Shown here piece after piece: positions 1 to 7,748 of a stretch of 20,920 bases of DNA. The DNA is taken from NCBI GenBank assembly GCA_002493085.1, contig DKXQ01000112.1:1-20920 (forward strand), given 5' to 3'. The translations under genes and the position numbers were made by a program. The notes under the pieces were generated by a model. The model ran no database searches, was not told where the DNA came from, and worked only from the letters and a program-made list of their open reading frames with translations. Position 1 is the first letter of the stretch; every line of letters starts with the position of its first letter. Source of the DNA: Lachnoclostridium sp. UBA7122. GTDB taxonomy: Bacteria; Bacillota; Clostridia; Lachnospirales; Lachnospiraceae.

Positions 1-135
1 CAATATATCTAAACTTTCGTATACTCAGGTAAAGTTACACTATCAAACATAAGTCTCTTGTAGATAAGGCAGATATAATATGTTATAATAATTTCCATAA
101 ATAATCTGAATTAATAAAACGAAAGAGGTGTTCTG
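1..135. other. AT-rich left flank with no gene seen
   Basis: This flank shows no convincing coding frame, RNA gene or mobile element. It has two TATAAT-like hexamers, at 74-79 and 84-89, ahead of the degenerate coding remnant at 136. Neither has a well-spaced -35 box, so no promoter is called. It lies beyond the operon terminator at 404-448 and therefore belongs to a neighbouring region rather than to the sugar operon. Confidence 0.4.
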
Positions 136-360
136 ATGAAGGCTATTACAGCTAATCCTGAAACTATACGTGAAGTTTTTTCAAATTTTTGTATTCCTGC
201 ATAAATATGGTTTATTTGATGAAAATACAGGGCAAATATTTATAAGGAAGACCTGAAAGATTTTAAAAATTTGATATCTACAAACAGGCTAAACCGCTAC
301 CAGCGTGGAATTGTTCTGCTCTCTGTGGGCAGTCTGTTGGAAAATCTACAAAATAAGTAA
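136..360 (+). pseudogene. Degenerate coding remnant, unrecognised
   Basis: A ribosome-binding-like AAAGAGGTG lies just ahead of an ATG at 136 that opens a 22-codon frame (starting MKAITANPETIREVF) ending at TAA 202. Coding-like sequence then appears in the next frame (200-256, HKYGLFDENTGQIF) and again in the first frame from about 235 to the stop at 358-360 (a stretch containing LNRYQRGIVLLSVGSLLE). Alternating readable frames broken by stops at 202 and 220 are what a gene decayed by small indels looks like. The N-terminal pattern vaguely resembles DUF262 (GmrS-type) proteins, but it is too short to assign. It could instead be chance open frame in AT-rich DNA. Confidence 0.3.
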
Positions 361-403
361 AATATGGCTTTACTGTTTAACATTGTTTTTATCACTGTTA
401 AAG

Positions 404-448
404 TTAAAAACTGCCCCGAAGCTGGCATAATTGCCATTCTTCAGGGCA
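404..448 (-). terminator. Intrinsic terminator of the eight-gene operon
   Basis: Read on the minus strand, an interrupted stem runs TGCCC-U-GAAG ... GGCA, loop AUUA, UGCC ... CUUC-G-GGGCA. The outer ten pairs include one G-U, there is a small internal mismatch, and four pairs close the loop. It is followed at once by GTTTTT (404-411 on the plus strand as TTAAAAAC). It starts about 30 bases after the GH32 copy A stop codon. The stem pairs better as minus-strand RNA than as plus-strand RNA (U-G against C-A), which supports the orientation. No gene follows it on the minus strand within the window. Confidence 0.85.
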
Positions 449-477
449 TCAGTTCTTATATTTTCCTGGTATCTGTA

Positions 478-1962
478 TCAGATTAATTCATATTTTACAA
501 TGTTCATGCGCACTTTGCCATCTGCCAGAAATACAATTCCATCTGCTGACAAGTCTGTATATATAACTGCTGACATTACATTTTCGCCATCATTTACAAA
601 TACTTCTACACTGAACCTGTCCAGAATCATCCTGAATTTTAATTTGCCATTATCACTGTTTACAAGGTTTCTTCTCTGATGGATTATTGCCCTGCGGGAA
701 CCTGAAAACTTTCTGTCAATCTTAAGTATTGATTCATGTGGCCTGAAGCTCAGCGAAGTATAGTATTCATCATTCTGTGCAAAACGTATTGCAAACTTTC
801 TGTATATCTCTTCTTCATCACCTGGACAAATCTCCAGTTCCATATCTATTTTACGCCCTTTGATTCCATCCAGGGTAATTGTATCTGAAAAGCATACATT
901 TTCATGTACTATCTTTTCACCACGCATATCCTCCAGTTCCCTGACTGGCCACTGGTACAGCCTTCCATTTTTTACAGACAGTTCGCGCGGGAGGCTCATC
1001 TGGCCATACCATGGCTGGCCTGCTGCACGCAGGCTGCAAGTATCCCAGTTCTGCATCCATCCAATCATAATACGTCTGCCATCTGGTGACAGTACCGTCT
1101 GCGGAGCATAAAAGTCAATTCCATAGTCAACAGACTGGCTGTATTCTTCTGTAAAAAAGTCTGTTTCCTCATCAAAGCTTCCAATAAGGCACAGTGTTCC
1201 ATTGCCATTGTGGTACTCAAATCCCTGCGGCATCATGTCCTGCGGGCTGGCCAGTATAACCCACTTGCCATCCAGTTTAAAAAAGTCCGGGCACTCCCAC
1301 ATCAGTCCAAACCTGTTGTTATTGGCGCATAATACCTTCTTGTACTTCCATTCAAATCCGTCTGGGCTTGTAAACAGTAAAAGCTGGCCGCTTCCATCGG
1401 CAGGGCGGTTTCCTGCGACACAGTAATAAGTGCCATCCTCCCTGCGCCATATTTTCGGGTCACGGAAGTCAAACCTGCTGCAGCCTTCCGGCAAGTCATG
1501 CTCATCTAACACCGGATTCTTTTCATATTTCTCATAATCCATGCCATCCCCGGTTGCAATGCACTGTGTCTGTACTTCAGAGAAGCCTCCGTTTTTCTGG
1601 CGCTCCTTTACTACTCCTGTATACATCAGAAGCTGTCTTCCATCAGGCAGCTCTATTGCACTACCAGAAAAACATCCATCCATATCATAAAACTCATCTG
1701 GCGCAAGGGCAGCAGGAAGGTACTTCCAGTGCAAAAGGTCTTTGCTTGTTGCATGTCCCCAGTGCATAGGCCCCCACTGTACATCATATGGATAGTACTG
1801 GTAAAACATATGGTACTCACCTTTGTAGAATGAAAAACCGTTCGGGTCATTCATCCAGCCTGTCCGCGCAGACAGATGGAAAGAAGGCCGTTTTTCTTCT
1901 GTGATAAGTTTAGCAGAAGCTTCTTCGTATTTGCGTGCTTCACGCAGTGTCTGGCTTGTCAT
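478..1962 (-). CDS. GH32 beta-fructofuranosidase (sucrose/FOS hydrolase), copy A
   Basis: A 494-aa enzyme of glycoside hydrolase family 32 that splits beta-fructosides such as sucrose, and probably kestose-type oligosaccharides, into fructose and the remaining sugar. It shows the family signatures: WMNDPNG (residues 36-42, nucleophile Asp39), FRDPK (166-170, transition-state Asp168) and WECPDFF (222-228, acid/base Glu223). A C-terminal beta-sandwich with the typical FSVEVFVNDGE motif follows. There is no signal peptide, so it acts in the cytoplasm. An upstream in-frame ATG at 2010 exists, but GGAGG sits 8 bases before the ATG at 1962, and the paralogue at 15852-17333 starts at the same residue, so 1962 is chosen. 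It is the last gene of the operon, 16 bases after the GH13 alpha-glucosidase stop. By hand alignment it is roughly 87% identical to copy B. With ABC rather than PTS import, the substrate is expected to be unphosphorylated; sucrose-6-phosphate hydrolase activity cannot be excluded. Confidence 0.95.
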   Translation of the reverse strand: MTSQTLREARKYEEASAKLITEEKRPSFHLSARTGWMNDPNGFSFYKGEYHMFYQYYPYDVQWGPMHWGHATSKDLLHWKYLPAALAPDEFYDMDGCFSGSAIELPDGRQLLMYTGVVKERQKNGGFSEVQTQCIATGDGMDYEKYEKNPVLDEHDLPEGCSRFDFRDPKIWRREDGTYYCVAGNRPADGSGQLLLFTSPDGFEWKYKKVLCANNNRFGLMWECPDFFKLDGKWVILASPQDMMPQGFEYHNGNGTLCLIGSFDEETDFFTEEYSQSVDYGIDFYAPQTVLSPDGRRIMIGWMQNWDTCSLRAAGQPWYGQMSLPRELSVKNGRLYQWPVRELEDMRGEKIVHENVCFSDTITLDGIKGRKIDMELEICPGDEEEIYRKFAIRFAQNDEYYTSLSFRPHESILKIDRKFSGSRRAIIHQRRNLVNSDNGKLKFRMILDRFSVEVFVNDGENVMSAVIYTDLSADGIVFLADGKVRMNIVKYELI

Positions 1963-1978
1963 ATCTGCCACCTCCAAT

Positions 1979-3610
1979 TTATTTCTTGATATAGTATATC
2001 CGGGCTTCATATGGTTTGTAAATATTTATTTTGCCATTTTTTTCATAATTTCCATACAATAATTCCATGTTTTCCCAGTCCCCATCAAGCTGGCATAATG
2101 CATCTTTGCCATAAAAATTACAGATAACATACAGCTTTTCATACTGGTTTTCTCTTGTATATGCAAAAAACGAAGCATCATCTGGAAGCAGCAGGCCAAA
2201 GCGGCCACTGGCAAAAACATCATATTTCTTTCTTAACTGGATTAATGTCTTATAACATGTAAATACTGAGTCTGGGTCTTTAATCTGGTCTGCTGCATTA
2301 ATCACTGCATAGTCTGGATTAGCTTTTATCCATGGTTCTCCTTCTGTAAAACCAGCGTTGGCAGAATCATCCCACTGCATCGGGGTGCGTGCATTATCAC
2401 GGCTTCTTGCATATATTGAATCCATAATTTCACTTTCGCTGTATCCCTTATCTTTACGCTCTTTATACATATTCAGTGTTTCTATATCACGGTAGTCTTC
2501 AATCTGGTACTGCACATTGGTCATGCCAAGCTCTTCTCCCTGGTAAATATACGGAGTGCCCTGCATGCCGTGAAGCAGTACTGCCAGCATTTTTGCAGAC
2601 TGTACCCTGTATTCTTTATCATTGCCCCAGCGTGACACAATGCGTGGCAGGTCGTGGTTATTCCAGAACAGGCTGTTCCATCCACACTGGTACAATTCCT
2701 GCTGCCAATGTGCTAATACTTTTTTCAGCTTTATAAATGGCAGCGGGGCAGTATCCCACTTTTCTTTTCCTTCCTGAGTATCAAGCATTATATGTTCAAA
2801 CTGGAAAACCATAGAAAGCTCACTTCCATCTGGATTGCTAAACATCTTTGCAATATCCGGCGTTGCTCCCCATGCCTCCCCTACTGTTACTATATCACCT
2901 TTCTGGAAAGTTTCCCTGCTCATCTCCTGTATAAATTCATGCAGCTTTGGGCCATTATTTGTAATGTTCTTGTCTGGTTCTTTTGCAATCTGGTCGATTA
3001 CGTCAAGGCGGAATCCTCCAACACCTTTATTCATCCACCAGTTTATCATACTGTAAAGTTCACTGCGGACTTTAGGATTCTCCCAGTTTAAATCTGGCTG
3101 CTTTACAGAAAACTGGTGGAAGTAATACTGTTTTAATTCTGGAACCCATTCCCATGCAGAACCGCCAAAGCCTGCTTTCATATCATTAGGCAGTATGCCT
3201 TCTTCCCCATCACGCCAGATATAGTAATCATGGTATGGATTTTCTCTGCTCTTTTTTGCTTCTTTAAACCAGTAGTGTTCATCTGATGAGTGGTTCAGCA
3301 CTAAATCCATAATAATCCGTATATTGTGCTTTTTTGCTTCCCGTATCAGGTTTTCCATATCCTCTAAACTTCCAAACATAGGATCAATATCCTGGTAATC
3401 AGATATATCATATCCGTTATCATCCTGCGGGGACTTAAATACAGGTGAGAGCCATACCGCATCAATGCCCAGATTTTCCAAATATCCAAGCTTTTGTATA
3501 ATGCCGTTCAAATCACCAATTCCGTCCCCATTGCTGTCTTTAAAACTTCTTGGATATATCTGGTATATAACTGCCTTTTTCCACCAGTTTGTTTTTTTAC
3601 ATTCACTCAT
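1979..3610 (-). CDS. GH13 oligo-1,6-glucosidase / alpha-glucosidase
   Basis: A 543-aa member of GH13, most like subfamily 31 (oligo-1,6-glucosidase, dextran glucosidase, sucrose-type alpha-glucosidases). It releases glucose from the non-reducing end of short alpha-glucosides. Conserved regions in order are DLVLNH (102-107), GGFRLDVID (198-206, nucleophile Asp203), VGEAW (243-247, acid/base Glu245) and NNHD (317-320, transition-state Asp320). The residue after the nucleophile is Val204. In this subfamily Val at that position goes with alpha-1,6 preference and Thr with alpha-1,4, so isomaltose- or panose-like sugars are the inferred substrates. The length matches the family, there is no signal peptide, and a GGAGG lies 7 bases before the ATG. 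The start is one base after the upstream stop (TAA-T-ATG), a tight translational coupling. Trehalose-6-phosphate hydrolase is a related alternative but less likely without a PTS. Confidence 0.92.
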   Translation of the reverse strand: MSECKKTNWWKKAVIYQIYPRSFKDSNGDGIGDLNGIIQKLGYLENLGIDAVWLSPVFKSPQDDNGYDISDYQDIDPMFGSLEDMENLIREAKKHNIRIIMDLVLNHSSDEHYWFKEAKKSRENPYHDYYIWRDGEEGILPNDMKAGFGGSAWEWVPELKQYYFHQFSVKQPDLNWENPKVRSELYSMINWWMNKGVGGFRLDVIDQIAKEPDKNITNNGPKLHEFIQEMSRETFQKGDIVTVGEAWGATPDIAKMFSNPDGSELSMVFQFEHIMLDTQEGKEKWDTAPLPFIKLKKVLAHWQQELYQCGWNSLFWNNHDLPRIVSRWGNDKEYRVQSAKMLAVLLHGMQGTPYIYQGEELGMTNVQYQIEDYRDIETLNMYKERKDKGYSESEIMDSIYARSRDNARTPMQWDDSANAGFTEGEPWIKANPDYAVINAADQIKDPDSVFTCYKTLIQLRKKYDVFASGRFGLLLPDDASFFAYTRENQYEKLYVICNFYGKDALCQLDGDWENMELLYGNYEKNGKINIYKPYEARIYYIKK

Positions 3611-3611
3611 A

Positions 3612-5471
3612 TTATTCCTCCAAATCCCATAAATTTCCAGGACATTCTGAAAGCGGCTCTTTTGTCAGGAAAAGCAGCACAGAATCATGTGGTTTTAAAG
3701 TTGTAATATAAAAGCTGTTTTTTTCTGGTGTACTTTTTCCATACTCAAGTACATGCCATTCTTTTTCCCCGAAAAGTTCCTCAAAATAATAGATAACTGC
3801 CAGTGGCTTTTCTGAAGGATTCAGGGCATACAGCAGATTTCCTTTTTTAAGCCTGTGTATAAGAACCACGTCTTCCCTGTCCTCTGTAAGATATGGAAAC
3901 TCAGGGCAGGCCTTTGTCTTTGGCATAATAAAGCGGAGCAGGTCTTTTCTGTCCTGTCCAATTCTGTGTACAGGGTCTGAAGTTGTAACTGCACCTCCAG
4001 AAAGTGCCTGTAATAATGCAAGGCTTTTGATTTCATGCGGTTTTAAAAAGATATCAAAATCCCTGAGCAAAACTGAATCCGGGTCATTCTGCCAGTATAT
4101 ATTATTAAAGTAATTATCTGCTGCAAGTTCACGTATCATATTTACAGGACCATAGTCCTCTGCCCACTGTGCACCTACATCCCCTGCAATCCTCATCCCG
4201 TCCGCATAGCCAATAAATGGCAGAAACGGTGCAATGCAGCCTAACAGATAACTTTCTTCCCCTATAGCCTCACGGATTGTTTTTAATGTGTTCCTCAAAA
4301 TTTCAACAGATGTCATGCTGCTGTCAAAACGCTGTACTTTTGAAGTATCATGCATGTTCCATAACATAAAATCCGTTTTGTACATTGAAAAACCCCATTT
4401 TTTTAATGTCTGGAACACTTCTTTTAAATATGCAAGCGCCTCCGGATGGCTCGTATCCAGTACATAGTAATTGCTGTCCAGATTCCCCCACACTTTTGGT
4501 TCATTATAGCTTCTGATTTCAGTTACAAGGTTTCCCTCAAGGTCATGAAGCAGCCAGTCAGGATGGTTTTTGCAGAGTCCAGACTGGTCGCCCACTATAA
4601 ACGGTGCAATCCAGACACCTGGTTCATATCCTGCATTTATAATTGTCTCTGCTGCCTTTTTAAGTCCTTCCGGGAACAGGTGGTTTGGAAGCAGCCAGTC
4701 CCCGGGACTTGGTGCATATCCAGCATCAATCTGTATATAGCGGAAATTAACCCCCTCTGCGTCCTTAAAGCCATCAAGATATTCTTCAAGCAGTTTCTGG
4801 CTTAAATTCTGGTACAGGTAATACCAGCTGCACCAGTGGAATACAGGCGGCTTAGATGTCCTTGCACCCATCTCTGCCGCAATTTTTCCAGCACAATTTT
4901 TAAGACCAGCAGCAAGAGTTTTTTCTTCAGTAAAGAAAAAAGATGGTAAAACTAAATTATCTGTAACGGTATTTTCAAGATTAAAGCCGCCAGAAAGGCA
5001 TATTGTATCATCTGCAAACAGGTTTCTGTTTTTCCAGACACTGTAGCGGTTTATATAATGCCTGTGACAGACAGCATAGATAAATAGCGCAGAACTATCA
5101 TTATAAAATGATACCAGGCCATCCGACTTTAGCATTTCATATCCGGCTGTCCTGCATCCTGACGGGCCTTCCATTCCAAATCCCTGTATAAATACACGGT
5201 CTGTACCTTTCACATTGGCACCAGATACAGGCTCAATATCGTGTACTGCATCTAATCCGCAAACTGAGCATATAACCTCAATATCTTCGCCATTTCTGGC
5301 AAAACGCAGCTCCATGCTTCCATTCTCTAACTGGTAAAACATAGTATTGCCAGTTACTGATACACTGACTGGTGATACTTTAGAACCATTAATTGCCGGA
5401 TATATGCCATATAGCTGTATGCTTTCACCACAGATATCAAAACAACCGTTCTCATAAAGTATATAATCCAT
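3612..5471 (-). CDS. Divergent GH36-type alpha-galactosidase
   Basis: A 619-aa clan GH-D hydrolase, predicted to remove alpha-linked galactose. The layout is an N-terminal beta-sandwich (about 1-200), a TIM barrel (about 205-520) opening with FHWCSWYYLY and IQIDAGY (247-252), and a C-terminal beta domain. The probable nucleophile is Asp367 in MYKTDFM and the probable acid/base is Asp431 in GMRIAGDVGAQW. These motifs resemble the short Thermotoga/archaeal GH36 type (KIDF and MRIGPD) rather than the KWDMNR and SDNSDA of the classical enzyme encoded just upstream. Both acidic residues are present, so it should be active. The start is supported by AAGGAGG 7 bases before the ATG. There is no signal peptide. 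Substrate is not certain: alpha-galactosides are favoured by context, but alpha-N-acetylgalactosaminidase or another alpha-glycoside activity is possible in this clan. Confidence 0.8.
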   Translation of the reverse strand: MDYILYENGCFDICGESIQLYGIYPAINGSKVSPVSVSVTGNTMFYQLENGSMELRFARNGEDIEVICSVCGLDAVHDIEPVSGANVKGTDRVFIQGFGMEGPSGCRTAGYEMLKSDGLVSFYNDSSALFIYAVCHRHYINRYSVWKNRNLFADDTICLSGGFNLENTVTDNLVLPSFFFTEEKTLAAGLKNCAGKIAAEMGARTSKPPVFHWCSWYYLYQNLSQKLLEEYLDGFKDAEGVNFRYIQIDAGYAPSPGDWLLPNHLFPEGLKKAAETIINAGYEPGVWIAPFIVGDQSGLCKNHPDWLLHDLEGNLVTEIRSYNEPKVWGNLDSNYYVLDTSHPEALAYLKEVFQTLKKWGFSMYKTDFMLWNMHDTSKVQRFDSSMTSVEILRNTLKTIREAIGEESYLLGCIAPFLPFIGYADGMRIAGDVGAQWAEDYGPVNMIRELAADNYFNNIYWQNDPDSVLLRDFDIFLKPHEIKSLALLQALSGGAVTTSDPVHRIGQDRKDLLRFIMPKTKACPEFPYLTEDREDVVLIHRLKKGNLLYALNPSEKPLAVIYYFEELFGEKEWHVLEYGKSTPEKNSFYITTLKPHDSVLLFLTKEPLSECPGNLWDLEE

Positions 5472-5540
5472 AGTTCTGCCTCCTTTTCATATTTACAATT
5501 TTTAAATTTATATAGTTTTTGCAATAGCCGGACGGCTGTC

Positions 5541-7721
5541 CTATACCTTTGTAAAGTACATCTGGTAAGCGTGGTAATCACCCATCTGGACAGGCAGCGG
5601 GATACCTGTTTCCATAAGTGCATCTGCTGCATATGTCTTTTTGCTTTCTTTTTCATAGTACATAGCGCCAGCTTCCAGTCCTTTTAATCTTACATAATTT
5701 ACTGGCATATTTCCATGTATTTCAAGCATAACTGCGCTTACAAGAGCTTCTGAGGCATCTTCTGAAATAAACTCCCATGCACTAATTTCATCTCTAAATG
5801 GGTCTGACAGCCTGTAGTACAGCCCGTTCTGTGCCAGAGGCGCATACTTTTTATAATTTTGTATCTGTTCACGTATCTGCTGTTTTTCTTCTTCTGAGAG
5901 TTTTCCCGGGTCTAACTCATATCCAAAAGAGCCTGCCATAGCAACAGTCCCACGTGTATGGAACGGTGTTATACGGCCTGTCTGGTGGTTTGGTACTGCT
6001 GACACATGTGCGGCTACTGCTGACATAGGATATCCGAATGATGTCCCATACTGGATAAACAGCCTGTCCATAGCATCACTGTTATCGCTGCACCAGGTCT
6101 GTGGTGCATAATAAAGCATGCCAGCATCAAAGCGCCCGCCGCCACCGCTGCAGCCTTCAATCAGAATATCAGGATATCTTTTGGCCAGGCGTTCTAAGAA
6201 ATCATACAATCCAAGCACATAGTCATACTGTACCCTGCCCTGGTCTTTTGTACCACGTGAATAACAGTCTGACAGGCTGCGGTTCATATCCCACTTCACA
6301 TACTCTATATTTCCCTGGTCTAAAACCCTGCACATCTTGTCAAACAAATAGTCAATTACTTCTTTTCTGGAAAAGTCCAGTACAAGCTGGTATCTGGATC
6401 TTACCGGGTTACGGTCTGGAACAGTGAGTGCCCAGTCCGGATGCTCACGGAATAGCTGGCTGTCTTCATTAACTCCCTCAGGTTCAAACCATATGCCAAA
6501 TTTTACGCCAAGGCTGTTTATCCTCTTAATAAGTGAACCAAGAGATTCCCCAAGCTTTTCTTCATTCACATACCAGTCTCCCAGACCGCTGTAGTCATCA
6601 TCACGCTTTCCAAACCATCCATCGTCCATGACCAGCATGTCAATTCCAAGGTCTGCGGCATGTTTTGCAAGCTGGTATATGGATTCACCTGTAAAATTAA
6701 AGTAAGATGCTTCCCAGCTGTTAAGAAGAACCGGACGTACACAGTCTTTATACTTGCCGCGGCACAGATGTGTGCGGAAACAGATATGCAGGTTCTGTGA
6801 CAGCCTGGCAAGCCCTGAACTGCTATATGACATTACAACCTCTGGCACATAAAACACATCATCTGCTTCCAGTGGATAGGAAAATAAATCATCTGAAAGC
6901 CCAAGAAGCACACGTGTCTGGTTAAACTGGTCTTTTTCTGCTTCTCCTTTAAAACTGCCACTGTATACAAAAGATAGTGCATAACAGCTTCCAGCATCTT
7001 CTGTTGTCTTACTGCCAGCCAGGACAAGCATTGGATTGTACTGGTGGCTGGATGTCCCTCTGCGGCTTCCAACAGACTGTGTTCCATGTGCCACTGGCAT
7101 CCTTTGCACATTGCGCTCCATAGTATGCCGTCCATAAAAACTAATTAAGTCATAATCCCCATTAACAAAGTCTAAACATGCTGCCTGTGCCTTTTCAAGA
7201 TAGATTTTCCCTGTACCAGCATTTTTAATAACAGCACTTCTTGTAATAATATCCAGCTCTGGCAGTACACCATAAAGCAGTGTTACCTGCACTTTTGTCA
7301 CTGCATCTTCCATATATATCTCAAGAGTCTGTGCTTCGTCCCCACTGGCATATACAGCAGGAAGCCCAGGTATACCATACTTGCCCTCTGATATATTATG
7401 CCCCTTGTAACGGAAACCACTATCATATGAGCCGTCTGTATTTTTTATTACAATAGCAGGATTCCTGTAATCCCCTGTGCCCTGGCAGGGAAGCTCCTGT
7501 GGCAGGACATCCATCGAATAAGTACGGTCTTTGCCTGCGTCATATGGATTGCCTGAAAAGCCTCTGTCTGCATAAGTAAGCAGATAGTCCATACATCCTT
7601 CTGTCCTGCGGCCATAGTATAAATGCAACAGAAAACCATGTTTATCTGCTTTCATCTGGTAAGTCGTATTCTTCGTATGCAAGGTAAATACCCTGTCATT
7701 TTCTGAAAAAATAATACTCAT
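5541..7721 (-). CDS. GH36 alpha-galactosidase, large tetrameric type
   Basis: A 726-aa enzyme with the length and motifs of the large AgaN/RafA/Mel36A-type alpha-galactosidases, which hydrolyse raffinose, stachyose and melibiose to galactose plus sucrose or glucose. An N-terminal beta-supersandwich (about 1-330) is followed by a TIM barrel with NSWEASYF (334-341), VMDDGWFG (364-371), IWFEPEGV (410-417), EYVKWDMNR (473-481, nucleophile Asp478) and CSDNSDA (544-550, carrying the acid/base Asp), then a C-terminal beta domain. The CSGGGGRFD loop (524-532) is intact. There is no signal peptide, so cleavage follows uptake. GGAGGG lies 6 bases before the ATG. The gene lies 27 bases after the GH13_4 enzyme and 69 bases before the second GH36. 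A short palindrome (AGCCGGACGGCT) at 5526-5537 follows its stop. Confidence 0.96.
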   Translation of the reverse strand: MSIIFSENDRVFTLHTKNTTYQMKADKHGFLLHLYYGRRTEGCMDYLLTYADRGFSGNPYDAGKDRTYSMDVLPQELPCQGTGDYRNPAIVIKNTDGSYDSGFRYKGHNISEGKYGIPGLPAVYASGDEAQTLEIYMEDAVTKVQVTLLYGVLPELDIITRSAVIKNAGTGKIYLEKAQAACLDFVNGDYDLISFYGRHTMERNVQRMPVAHGTQSVGSRRGTSSHQYNPMLVLAGSKTTEDAGSCYALSFVYSGSFKGEAEKDQFNQTRVLLGLSDDLFSYPLEADDVFYVPEVVMSYSSSGLARLSQNLHICFRTHLCRGKYKDCVRPVLLNSWEASYFNFTGESIYQLAKHAADLGIDMLVMDDGWFGKRDDDYSGLGDWYVNEEKLGESLGSLIKRINSLGVKFGIWFEPEGVNEDSQLFREHPDWALTVPDRNPVRSRYQLVLDFSRKEVIDYLFDKMCRVLDQGNIEYVKWDMNRSLSDCYSRGTKDQGRVQYDYVLGLYDFLERLAKRYPDILIEGCSGGGGRFDAGMLYYAPQTWCSDNSDAMDRLFIQYGTSFGYPMSAVAAHVSAVPNHQTGRITPFHTRGTVAMAGSFGYELDPGKLSEEEKQQIREQIQNYKKYAPLAQNGLYYRLSDPFRDEISAWEFISEDASEALVSAVMLEIHGNMPVNYVRLKGLEAGAMYYEKESKKTYAADALMETGIPLPVQMGDYHAYQMYFTKV

Positions 7722-7748
7722 TATGCCCTCCTGTTTTTCTATACCAGT

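Noticed and set aside
431..679. A plus-strand 82-aa open frame over the 3' end of GH32 copy A
   Set aside because: It lies opposite a clear GH32 coding region, has no ribosome binding site and is a shadow frame.
5526..5537. Palindrome AGCCGGACGGCT after the alpha-galactosidase stop as a terminator
   Set aside because: The stem would have only four pairs with a four-base loop and no U-run; the next gene is co-directional 69 bases away.
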